Shown here piece after piece: positions 6,487-14,015 of a DNA stretch of 22,679 nt. Position 1 is the stretch's first letter. Each line of letters opens with the position of its first letter. Made by a program: the position numbers and the translations under genes. The stretch comes from Candidatus Gastranaerophilales bacterium (GTDB lineage Bacteria; Cyanobacteriota; Vampirovibrionia; Gastranaerophilales; CAJFVJ01), in the NCBI GenBank assembly GCA_028694275.1, contig JAQUTS010000009.1, positions 1 to 22,679 of the forward strand. The letters run 5' to 3'. The notes under the pieces are model-generated. The model was not told the origin of the DNA. It did no database searches and worked only from the letters and a program-made list of their open reading frames with translations.

Positions 6487-7554
6487 TTGGCAATTATTCC
6501 ATCAGATGAAAAACCCATAAACAAAGATACAAATTCAAGAAAAAATATCGAAACCCAAAAAACAAACCTCGATACTTTTGAGAATAATATTCGCCCAAAT
6601 ACCTTTGATGAGTATGTGGGCCAAGCGCATATCAAACAAAACCTCAAAATCACAATTGAGGCGGCAAAAAAACGTGAAGAAACACTCGACCATATATTGC
6701 TGTACGGCCCTCCAGGCTTAGGAAAAACAACTCTCGCGAGCATCATTGCAAAAGAGTTCGGCTCCTCTATCAAAATCACATCAGCGCCTGCATTAGAACG
6801 CCCAAGAGATATCATCGGCATACTTATGTCTTTAAAAGAAGGTGAGATTCTTTTCATTGACGAAATTCACCGCTTGAACAAAGTCGCAGAAGAAATCCTA
6901 TACCCCGCGATGGAAGATTTTATCATTGATATGACAACAGGTAAAACTCAAGCAGCAAAGACCTTCCGAGTACCAATGAAAAAATTCACACTCATCGGAG
7001 CCACAACAAAAGCAGGTTCACTATCAAGCCCTCTTCGTGACAGATTCGGCATAATCCACAGGCTTGAATTTTACACAATAGAAGAACTCATAGAAGTAAT
7101 CAAAAGAACCTCATCCGTTCTTAACACCAAAATTACAGATGAAGGCGCAAAAGAAATCGCTCTCAGATCAAGAGGGACACCGCGTATAGCCAACAGATTT
7201 ATCAAAAGGGTACGAGACTACGCAGTAGTCCAAAACTCCGATTCCATAACAGATTCCATAGCAAAAGAAGCTCTTGATATGCTCAAAATTGACCAACTGG
7301 GCTTAGACACTACGGATATTTCTTTGCTTGAATTAATGATACAAAAGTACAATGGCGGACCTGTAGGACTTGACACTTTATCAGCAGCCTTGGGAGAAGA
7401 CTCAACAACTATCGAAGAGGTATATGAGCCGTTTTTGCTTCAGGCAGGAATTTTGCAAAGAACCCCAAGAGGGAGAAAAGTTTCCCCCGCAGGATACAAA
7501 CACCTTGGATACAAAGTACCATCAGAACAAATCACGCTTGGGTTCGACAATTAA
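6487..7554 (+). CDS. ruvB: Holliday junction branch migration helicase RuvB
   Basis: AAA+ motor that works with RuvA (and RuvC) to migrate Holliday junctions in recombinational repair. The 355 residues show a 35-residue polar N-terminal extension, RPNTFDEYVGQ (36-46), Walker A GPPGLGKT (74-81), Walker B LFIDEIH (122-128), sensor I GATTKAGSLSSPLRDRFG (171-188) with the arginine finger region, RSRGTPRIANR, and the winged-helix C terminus with GILQRTPRGRKVS. The start is TTG at 6487: GGGGAG (6474-6479) stands seven bases before it, and the next ATG lies well inside the frame without such a site. ruvA and ruvC are not adjacent. Spacing from the TPR stop is 31 bases with no terminator seen. Confidence 0.97.
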   Translation: MAIIPSDEKPINKDTNSRKNIETQKTNLDTFENNIRPNTFDEYVGQAHIKQNLKITIEAAKKREETLDHILLYGPPGLGKTTLASIIAKEFGSSIKITSAPALERPRDIIGILMSLKEGEILFIDEIHRLNKVAEEILYPAMEDFIIDMTTGKTQAAKTFRVPMKKFTLIGATTKAGSLSSPLRDRFGIIHRLEFYTIEELIEVIKRTSSVLNTKITDEGAKEIALRSRGTPRIANRFIKRVRDYAVVQNSDSITDSIAKEALDMLKIDQLGLDTTDISLLELMIQKYNGGPVGLDTLSAALGEDSTTIEEVYEPFLLQAGILQRTPRGRKVSPAGYKHLGYKVPSEQITLGFDN

Positions 7555-7603
7555 TTTACAAGCAAAATACTACTGTTTTTGCTTTTAACATAAGGTTTTG
7601 ACT

Positions 7604-8749
7604 ATGTGGAAATTTTTATTTTTTATATTGCTTTTACTGTTCAACTTCAATTTTTTAACAGCAAAAGCGCAAACGGACTTACCTGAACAAAGCTCCTTCC
7701 TTGAAAAAGGGATTGTAACATCAGTGCTGTCTCGAACTCATGACAAAGAATTGGAAGAGGTCTTTAATACAGAGCAAATCGTACAGATTTTGAACGTAAA
7801 AGTACTGACCGGTGAATTCAAAAATAAAGAATTCAAAATCAAAAACTACATAACAAGCAATCCGGCTTATGATGTAGATGTAAAAACAGGTGACCGTGTG
7901 GTTTTAGAGACCAACGATCAGCCTGATGTTGATGATATCGAAGTAAAAAATGACAACACAGAAGATATAAACATCATAGCAAAAGATAATTCGGGTGTGA
8001 TGTTGGTACTTATCGGGCTGTTTTTGCTTTCATTATTAATTGTAGGCGGATACAAAGGGATGAAGGCTCTTTTATCTTTGGGCGTTTCCTTATTCCTTGT
8101 GGTTTTTGTACTCGTTCCGGGTATTTTAATGGGATGGCACCCTATTCCTGCAACTGTTTTTATTGCCGTCATAGCAACTATTTTGACGAGTTTTATTTCA
8201 TCCGGAATAACCGTAAAAAGCCTCACAACAAGCCTCAGTGTCACAGCCACATTGATTTTGGCGGGTATATTTTCTTCTTTAATACTATCTGTTGCAACAG
8301 TCAACGGAATAGATTCTCAAGAATTTATTGCGATTTTGGGAGAATACCCTGATTTAAATTTCAGAGGAATTTTAAGTTCAGGATTTATAATAAGCACTCT
8401 TGGTGCAGTCATAACAATAGCAAGCAATGTATCAGCCAACATAAACCAAATAAAAATCGCCAACCCCGATGCAGGATACAGATATTTATTTAGCTCAGGA
8501 TTGGCTTCTGCCAAAGAATTGACAGGTAACATGGCCAATACGCTAATTTTTGCCTACCTCGGAAATGCAATTCCTCTTTTGATCTTGGCTTTTAGCACTC
8601 CTTTTATCAAATTTATCAATTTCAATGTTGTCATTGCCGAAACAACTGCAGCCATACTGGGAGGTGTCGCGATAATTTTCTGCACTCCAATCACAGCAGC
8701 CATTTCAGCATATTTTAATAAAAAATACACCCAAACAAAAGCAAGCTAA
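7604..8749 (+). CDS. YibE/F-family multipass membrane protein
   Basis: A 381-residue protein of the YibE/F-like family, whose biochemical function is not established. It begins with a signal-type hydrophobic stretch (MWKFLFFILLLLFNF, then cleavage-like AKAQ near 23). A soluble domain of about 100 residues (30-128) follows that by topology would face outward. About seven membrane segments come next, near 131-150, 154-174, 181-199, 208-232, 252-278, 311-333 and 345-370. The conserved family block reads ISTLGAVITIASNVSANI (263-280), SSGLASAKELTGNMANTLIF (297-316) and AYLGNAIP (317-324). I chose ATG 7604: AAGG lies eight bases upstream, whereas the TTG at 7598 would be only two bases from it. It may be co-transcribed with ruvB; only a weak AT-rich hairpin separates them. 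Confidence 0.85.
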   Translation: MWKFLFFILLLLFNFNFLTAKAQTDLPEQSSFLEKGIVTSVLSRTHDKELEEVFNTEQIVQILNVKVLTGEFKNKEFKIKNYITSNPAYDVDVKTGDRVVLETNDQPDVDDIEVKNDNTEDINIIAKDNSGVMLVLIGLFLLSLLIVGGYKGMKALLSLGVSLFLVVFVLVPGILMGWHPIPATVFIAVIATILTSFISSGITVKSLTTSLSVTATLILAGIFSSLILSVATVNGIDSQEFIAILGEYPDLNFRGILSSGFIISTLGAVITIASNVSANINQIKIANPDAGYRYLFSSGLASAKELTGNMANTLIFAYLGNAIPLLILAFSTPFIKFINFNVVIAETTAAILGGVAIIFCTPITAAISAYFNKKYTQTKAS

Positions 8750-8791
8750 ACACGGATGTAAAGCTTTTATAAAGCCCCTCATTTCATATAG

Positions 8792-8797
8792 TATAAT
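8792..8797 (+). promoter_or_regulatory. Candidate -10 box of the citrate/isocitrate operon
   Basis: A perfect TATAAT in the 78-base gap before the operon, with no convincing -35 hexamer. The start would fall near 8804, leaving a leader of about 24 bases. That leader contains two ribosome-site-like motifs: GGAG at 8806-8809 and GAGG at 8816-8819. Confidence 0.45.
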
Positions 8798-8827
8798 TGG
8801 ATTTAGGAGTTATATGAGGTAGTCCCT

Positions 8828-10144
8828 ATGAGCAAAAAGAAGAATTGTATATATTTTGTCGATGTGACAAACAGAGACGGGGTGCAAACATCACGTCTTG
8901 GACTGGCCAAACTGCAAAAAACCATCATCAACCTTATGCTTGATGATCTTGGAGTAACGCAATCAGAGTTTGGATTTCCGACAACAAGACATGAAATCAA
9001 CTACCTCAATGCAAACCTTGAGCTCGTTGACAGAGGCGTAATCGCCAGAACAAAACTCTCAGGCTGGATGAGAGGAATTTTGCCTGATGTTGTGGATTCT
9101 TTTCAGAATGTTCCAAGACTTCAACACGTCAATCTATCTGTTTCCACATCAGATCAGATGATTATGGGAAAATATCAGGGCAAAAAAAACTTCAAAGATA
9201 TTATTAAAGCAACAAATGAAGCAGTTGATTGTGCCTCTAACTACGGGGTACAGGTAATCGGTGTCAATGCAGAAGATGCATCACGTACAGAACTTGATAA
9301 TCTTATCAAATTTGCAAAAGAAGCCAAACGCCACGGCGCAAAACGCTTCCGTTACTGCGACACGCTCGGCTTTGATGATCCGCAAACGGCCTATCAAAAA
9401 ATATTCCAAATAGCTAAAGAAACCCAAATGGATATCGAACTCCACTTTCACAATGACCTTGGGATGGCAGTCGGCAATTCTGTTTTGGGTGCAAAGGCCG
9501 CAATCGATGCAGGAGTTGACGCTTACATCAACACGGCAATAAACGGAATGGGCGAAAGAGCGGGCAATGCGGATCTTATTTCTTGCCTTCTTGCAGTAAT
9601 GAAATCGAGCGGCTTTCGCGATAAATATTTTATCGACCCTCAACTTGATCTTTCAAAAGCTTGGAAACTGGCAAAATACACAGCCTACGCTTTTAACTTG
9701 CCAATCCCTATGAATCAGCCTGCAGTGGGCGATAACGCCTTTGCTCATGAATCAGGAATCCACGCTGATGGAGCACTCAAAGACAGGCGCAATTACGAAC
9801 TTTATGACTATGAAGAGCTTGGCCGCGGCGAGCCTGAAATAGTTGAAACAGGAAGAATGATTACAACAGGCGAATATGGCGGAATTAAAGGTTTCTGCGA
9901 TGTTTACGACAAACTCGAACTTGAATTCCACGATGATGATGAAGCCCGTAACATTCTTGAACTTGCGCGCTATGCGAATGTTCATACCCAAAAACCGCTT
10001 ACAGAAAGCGAATTGAAATTTATTTATTATTATCCTGACATCGCGGCAAAAATACTTACAGTATCGCCATATTACATTCCGACAGGATTCTTGAAAACAC
10101 GTGTAGACAGCCTTGATGTAAAAATGCCTCAGTCCATCGTCTAA
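8828..10144 (+). CDS. Homocitrate/(Re)-citrate synthase-family enzyme (DRE-TIM metallolyase)
   Basis: An acetyl-CoA-dependent Claisen-condensing enzyme of the isopropylmalate/homocitrate/(Re)-citrate synthase family. The TIM barrel opens with DVTNRDGVQTSR (12-23; catalytic Arg16, metal-binding Asp17). IGVNAEDASRT (144-154), RYCDTLG (175-181), the metal-binding LHFHND (205-210, His206 and His208), NGMGERAGNADL (239-250) and AHESGIHADG (306-315) follow. At 438 residues it lacks the leucine-binding C-terminal domain of full LeuA (about 510 residues). Downstream lie aconitase-type subunits and an isocitrate-type dehydrogenase, so the likely substrate is oxaloacetate, giving citrate. Alternatives are homocitrate synthase or isopropylmalate synthase; the downstream dehydrogenase motif argues against the latter. 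The ATG follows GAGG by eight bases. Family assignment is certain, substrate inferred. Confidence 0.85.
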   Translation: MSKKKNCIYFVDVTNRDGVQTSRLGLAKLQKTIINLMLDDLGVTQSEFGFPTTRHEINYLNANLELVDRGVIARTKLSGWMRGILPDVVDSFQNVPRLQHVNLSVSTSDQMIMGKYQGKKNFKDIIKATNEAVDCASNYGVQVIGVNAEDASRTELDNLIKFAKEAKRHGAKRFRYCDTLGFDDPQTAYQKIFQIAKETQMDIELHFHNDLGMAVGNSVLGAKAAIDAGVDAYINTAINGMGERAGNADLISCLLAVMKSSGFRDKYFIDPQLDLSKAWKLAKYTAYAFNLPIPMNQPAVGDNAFAHESGIHADGALKDRRNYELYDYEELGRGEPEIVETGRMITTGEYGGIKGFCDVYDKLELEFHDDDEARNILELARYANVHTQKPLTESELKFIYYYPDIAAKILTVSPYYIPTGFLKTRVDSLDVKMPQSIV

Positions 10145-10154
10145 GGAGAAAAAA

Positions 10155-11408
10155 ATGGGACAAACAATAGCGGAAAAAATCATCTCTGAGCACACAGGAC
10201 GAGATGTAAAAGCAGGTGAGTTGGTCATTGCAAAAGTAGATGTAGCTGCCGTCCAGGACGGAACAGGCCCTTTGACCGTGCAGGAGTTTAAAAAACTCGG
10301 CAAAGAAAAACTGGCAAACCCCAAACGTACAATACTTTTCATCGACCATGCAGCACCAAGCCCAAGAAAAGAATTATCAAATTCCCATATGGTTTTGCGC
10401 GAATTTTCAAAAGAATACGGTGCCGTGATTTCTGATGTGGGAGAAGGTGTTTGCCACCAAAGACTAATCGAAACATACGTTAACCCCGGCGAAATCCTCG
10501 TCGGAGCGGATTCTCACACCTGTACATCAGGAGCTCTTGGAGCTTTTGCTACAGGTATGGGCTCCACCGATATCGCAGTGGCTATGGGGCTAGGCAAAAC
10601 CTGGCTTAAGGTTCCGCCGACTTTTAAAATCGAAGTCGAGGGGGATTTTCAAAAAGGCGTATCGCCAAAAGATCTCATTTTGCATCTTATAGGTCTTATA
10701 GGTGCTGATGGAGCCACATACAGGGCTCTTGAGTTCACAGGGTCAACAATCAAAAACATGGAAATGGCTGATAGGTTCACGCTCGCCAATATGGCAGTTG
10801 AAGCAGGTGCCAAAGCGGGTCTTTTTGTGACAGATGAAAAAACCAAAGCATACCTCAAAGAAAGAGGCCGCGAGGACAAATTCAGAAAAATCGAGCCCGA
10901 TTCTGATGCAATTTATGAAAGAGTCATAAAAATCAACGCAAATGAGCTCATACCAACGGTATCATGCCCTCATACAGTGGACAATACAAAAACTGTAGAC
11001 AAGCTAAAAGACATAAAAGTTGATCAGGTTTTCATAGGAACTTGCACAAACGGACGCATCGAGGATCTTCGCATAGCGGCCAAAATCCTTGCAGGAAAAC
11101 ACGTTCACCCGAACACAAGACTTTTGGTCTCGCCGGCATCAAGAGATGTGCTCAAACAGGCTCTTACAGAAGGGTTAATCGGGATTTTCGTGGAATCCGG
11201 TGCAGCACTAGTGACTTCAGGCTGCGGGCCATGCGTCGGAGTTCACGGAGGAATTTTGGGTGACGGAGAAGTTTGTCTCGCAACGCAAAACAGGAATTTT
11301 CAGGGCAGAATGGGTAACACAAAAGGCTTTATCTACCTTTCATCGCCGGAAGTTGCTGCCTACAGCGCAATAAAAGGACATATAGCTGATCCGAGGGAGG
11401 TTTTGTAA
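10155..11408 (+). CDS. Aconitase/isopropylmalate dehydratase-family large subunit (predicted aconitase)
   Basis: Large subunit of a two-subunit 4Fe-4S hydro-lyase (LeuC/HacA/AksD type), 417 residues, which is normal length. Cluster ligands are visible at Cys297 (IGTCTNGR) and Cys357/Cys360 (SGCGPCVGVHGG). Other blocks are IDHAAPSP (63-70), VGADSHTCTSGALGAFATGMGSTD (116-139) and GRMGNTKGFIYLSSPEVAAYSA near the C terminus. The family isomerises 2-hydroxy acids such as citrate, homocitrate and isopropylmalate. Operon position between a citrate-family synthase and an isocitrate-type dehydrogenase suggests citrate to isocitrate. A GGAG ribosome site precedes the ATG, and the stop shares a base with the next gene's ATG (TAATG). 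On family similarity alone it would be called LeuC, so the substrate call is contextual. Confidence 0.88.
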   Translation: MGQTIAEKIISEHTGRDVKAGELVIAKVDVAAVQDGTGPLTVQEFKKLGKEKLANPKRTILFIDHAAPSPRKELSNSHMVLREFSKEYGAVISDVGEGVCHQRLIETYVNPGEILVGADSHTCTSGALGAFATGMGSTDIAVAMGLGKTWLKVPPTFKIEVEGDFQKGVSPKDLILHLIGLIGADGATYRALEFTGSTIKNMEMADRFTLANMAVEAGAKAGLFVTDEKTKAYLKERGREDKFRKIEPDSDAIYERVIKINANELIPTVSCPHTVDNTKTVDKLKDIKVDQVFIGTCTNGRIEDLRIAAKILAGKHVHPNTRLLVSPASRDVLKQALTEGLIGIFVESGAALVTSGCGPCVGVHGGILGDGEVCLATQNRNFQGRMGNTKGFIYLSSPEVAAYSAIKGHIADPREVL

Positions 11409-11908
11409 TGATAAAAAAAGGAAAAGCTTTTAAATTCGGTGATGATATTTCGACCGATCACATTGCACCGGGACGCTTGTTCCACTTGCGTTCAGATTTG
11501 CCTGAATTTGCCAAACATGTTCTTGAAGATGCCGATCCTGATTTTGCATCCAAAATGCAAAAAGGTGATTTTGTCGTGGCAGGTAACAACTTTGGCCTTG
11601 GCTCATCAAGAGAGCACGCACCACAAATCATCAAAATCGCAGGCGTCGGGGCCGTTATAGCAAAGAGTTTTGCGCGGATTTTTTATCGCAACGCAATCAA
11701 TATAGGACTTTTGCTCATAGAATGCAATACGGACGGCATAGATGCTGATGATGAGCTTGAAATAGACATAAAACAAGGCTTTGTCCACAACGTGACAAAA
11801 AGCACTAAAATCGAAATAACACCTTTACCTGATGTTATGATAAAACTTCTCAACGAAGGCGGATTAATCGAACACATCAAAAAACACGGTGATTTTGACC
11901 TTGTATAA
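11408..11908 (+). CDS. Aconitase/isopropylmalate dehydratase-family small subunit (swivel domain)
   Basis: The 166-residue swivelling subunit that completes the dehydratase. FKFGDDISTDHIAPGR (8-23), GNNFGLGSSREHAP and VIAKSFARIFYRNAINIGL are conserved blocks; the Ser-Arg-Glu-His segment contributes substrate-binding and catalytic residues. After APGR the specificity loop reads LFHLRSDLPEF. LeuD proteins usually have a YLNT/YLV-like loop there, while aconitase and homoaconitase types carry an Arg-containing loop (YLRT or YRSN like), so LRS here favours a tricarboxylic substrate. GGAGG lies seven bases upstream and the start overlaps the previous stop by one base, which suggests matched synthesis of the two subunits. 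Confidence 0.88.
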   Translation: MIKKGKAFKFGDDISTDHIAPGRLFHLRSDLPEFAKHVLEDADPDFASKMQKGDFVVAGNNFGLGSSREHAPQIIKIAGVGAVIAKSFARIFYRNAINIGLLLIECNTDGIDADDELEIDIKQGFVHNVTKSTKIEITPLPDVMIKLLNEGGLIEHIKKHGDFDLV

Positions 11909-11920
11909 AAAGGAGCAATT

Positions 11921-12925
11921 ATGCACAATATAACTTTGATCCCGGGAGATGGAATCGGGCCTGAAATAACAGACGCGGTGACACAAATCATCAAAGAAAC
12001 AGGACTTGAAATAAACTGGGATATCCAATCAGCGGGAGCGGATGTCGCAATAAAAGAAGGTACGCCGCTACCCAAACGTGTGATAGACTCCGTCAAAAAA
12101 AACAAAATTGCCCTAAAAGCCCCTGTAACAACGCCTATCGGCAAAGGATTCAGAAGTGTGAACGTGCAATTGCGCAAAGAACTTGATCTATATGCAAATC
12201 TTCGCCCCTGCAAAAATCTGCCCAACATCAAAACCAGATTTGATAATGTGGATTTGATAATAGTGAGAGAAAACACAGAAGACCTCTACGCAGGAATTGA
12301 AAGACAAATAGATTCTGAAACAGCAGAATCTATCAAAATAATAACAAAAAAAGCCTCCGATCGAATTTGTAAATTTGCCTTTGATTATGCTGTAAAAAAT
12401 AACCGAAAAACCGTCACTGCGGTGACAAAAGCGAATATTTGCAAACTAACTGACGGGCTTTTTCTAAATTGCGCAAGAGAAATTGCAAAAAAATACCCAC
12501 AGATAGAATTCAAAGAAATCCTCGTTGACAATCTTTGTATGCAGCTTGTACAAAATCCCGAAAAATTCGATGTTTTGGTACTCCCTAACCTATACGGGGA
12601 TATCGTCTCCGATCTTGGAGCAGGGCTCATCGGCGGGCTTGGTGTAGCACAAGGTGCCAATATAGGGCTTGATATTGCTGTTTTTGAACCAGTCCACGGC
12701 TCAGCACCCGATATCAAAGGCCAAAACAAAGCCAATCCGACAGCTCTTTTGCTCTCAGCAATAGAAATGCTCAAATATATCGGCGAAGATACTACAGCCG
12801 AAAAAATAAATGCAGCTCTTTTAAAAACTCTTTCTGACCCCAAAAATCTCACCGCCGATCTTGGAGGAAATGCTTCCACAACAGAATTCACAAAAGCAGT
12901 AATTTCTAATCTAAATTCCTTTTAA
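11921..12925 (+). CDS. NAD-dependent isocitrate dehydrogenase (isocitrate/isopropylmalate dehydrogenase family)
   Basis: Oxidatively decarboxylates isocitrate to 2-oxoglutarate. The 334 residues align along their whole length with mitochondrial-type NAD enzymes. IPGDGIGPEI (7-16) is the family opening. The substrate loop GFRSVNVQLRKELDLYANLRP (76-96) has Ser79, Asn81, Arg85 and Arg95, the S-x-N-x-x-x-R pattern of isocitrate enzymes rather than the isopropylmalate pattern. RENTEDLYAGIE (116-127) has catalytic Tyr123, VTKANI (168-173) has the catalytic Lys, and NLYGDIVSDL (223-232) has the metal aspartates. HGSAPDIKG (259-267) has Asp264-Ile265, typical of NAD use, where NADP enzymes have Lys-Tyr. 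AAAGGAG precedes the ATG. Its last 20 bases overlap the end of the convergent permease gene. Homoisocitrate remains a possible substrate. Confidence 0.88.
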   Translation: MHNITLIPGDGIGPEITDAVTQIIKETGLEINWDIQSAGADVAIKEGTPLPKRVIDSVKKNKIALKAPVTTPIGKGFRSVNVQLRKELDLYANLRPCKNLPNIKTRFDNVDLIIVRENTEDLYAGIERQIDSETAESIKIITKKASDRICKFAFDYAVKNNRKTVTAVTKANICKLTDGLFLNCAREIAKKYPQIEFKEILVDNLCMQLVQNPEKFDVLVLPNLYGDIVSDLGAGLIGGLGVAQGANIGLDIAVFEPVHGSAPDIKGQNKANPTALLLSAIEMLKYIGEDTTAEKINAALLKTLSDPKNLTADLGGNASTTEFTKAVISNLNSF

Positions 12926-14015
12926 AAACCCAATACGCACAATATAGCATAATCAAAGCCATCACAAACATCGGGGCAAGATTTTCAAAAACAACATTCC
13001 AGGGCATATTTTTGAAAAACAGCCCTTTCACAATAACCAAATAAAACCGTATCGGGTTAGCATAGGTCAAATACTGGAAAAATACGGGCATATTCTCAAT
13101 AGGCGCAATGTACCCTGACATAAGCATTGCAGGCATCTGAAAAATAAATGACCCCAAAATAGCCTGTTGCTGAGTCTTGCAAAGAGACGACACAAAAAGC
13201 CCTATGCCCACAATAGAAAGCAAAAACACAAGTGTACTAAGATAAAACAGCCATAAAGATCCCGAAAACGGTATCCCAAAGGCAAAAACAGCCATCAACA
13301 GCATAAAAGTCGCAATGATAGTAGCAATAACCAAAGGCGGAATTGTCTTGCCTATGAGGATTTCAAAAGGCCTGAGCGGTGATACAATCAACTGATCAAA
13401 AGTTCCTATTTCGCGTTCTCTTGCAACAGATAACGCGGTCAAAATCGTACCCGCAATCATCGCAAGGGTGGCAACCAAAGACACAACCGTATAATGAAGA
13501 TACATAAGACTTGTGTTAAACCAATTCCTTGTCCTGATATCAACTCTGGGAAGGTCATTAAATCCGGATAAAAAGACATCTTTTTGATACTGATTTACAA
13601 TTTCTGTAGCATAACCGCTCAAAATCTGAGAAACATTCGTCTGCCGTCCATCAAAAATAAGTTGAACTTCGGCTTTTTTAGACGCTTTTATATTTCTGGA
13701 AAAATTGTTTTGAATATTCATCCCCATCATAACTTTTTGAGATTCTAAAAGGCGCAAAAAATGACTTTCATCCTGCACGTAATAGATCTTTCTAAACCAT
13801 ACGGAATTTTGGAATCTCTCTGAAAGCTCTCTGGAATAATAGGTTTTGTCCTGATCCCAAATAACCATATCTATGTTTTTGACTTCCATCGTTGCAGCAA
13901 AAGCAAAAATGCACAGCTGTACCAAAGGAGGCAAAAATATCAGAGCACGAGACCTCGGATCTCGCCAAATTGAATGAAATTCTTTAATCATAAGTGCAAA
14001 AATTCTATTCCACAT
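12906..14015 (-). CDS. ABC-2 type permease, YbhR-like
   Basis: Inner-membrane subunit of an ABC exporter, 369 residues from the ATG at 14015. TM1 lies near 25-45 (the N terminus is IKEFHSIWRDPRSRALIFLPP), followed by an outward loop of about 130 residues. A C-terminal bundle of about five TMs comes next, starting near LHYTVVSLVATLAMIAGTIL. Before it is the ABC-2 coupling-helix motif AREREIGTFDQLIVSPL, and later the MPAMLMSGYIAPIENMP segment. This matches E. coli YbhR in order and length. I prefer ATG 14015 over the TTG three bases upstream: it gives a TGATG overlap with the preceding permease stop and GAGG eight bases upstream. It is last in the operon, and no terminator is visible because its 3' end overlaps the convergent dehydrogenase gene. 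Confidence 0.88.
   Translation of the reverse strand: MWNRIFALMIKEFHSIWRDPRSRALIFLPPLVQLCIFAFAATMEVKNIDMVIWDQDKTYYSRELSERFQNSVWFRKIYYVQDESHFLRLLESQKVMMGMNIQNNFSRNIKASKKAEVQLIFDGRQTNVSQILSGYATEIVNQYQKDVFLSGFNDLPRVDIRTRNWFNTSLMYLHYTVVSLVATLAMIAGTILTALSVAREREIGTFDQLIVSPLRPFEILIGKTIPPLVIATIIATFMLLMAVFAFGIPFSGSLWLFYLSTLVFLLSIVGIGLFVSSLCKTQQQAILGSFIFQMPAMLMSGYIAPIENMPVFFQYLTYANPIRFYLVIVKGLFFKNMPWNVVFENLAPMFVMALIMLYCAYWVFKRNLD

Noticed and set aside
7560..7584. Hairpin AAGCAAAA/TTTTGCTT between ruvB and the YibE/F gene as a terminator
   Set aside because: Only two GC pairs and no clean T-run after the stem, so termination is doubtful.
8766..8780. Short hairpin GCTTT-TAT-AAAGC after the YibE/F gene
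   Set aside because: Five pairs and followed by CCCTC, not T residues; not a terminator.
11683..12276. 197-codon antisense frame across the small dehydratase subunit and the dehydrogenase
   Set aside because: Low-complexity Ser/Pro/Ile composition typical of the antisense of AT-rich genes; both sense genes are conserved families.
8828..12925. Plain leucine operon (leuA-leuC-leuD-leuB)
   Set aside because: The synthase lacks the LeuA regulatory domain and the dehydrogenase has the isocitrate-type S-x-N-x-x-x-R loop. Kept only as an alternative for the substrate of the first three genes.
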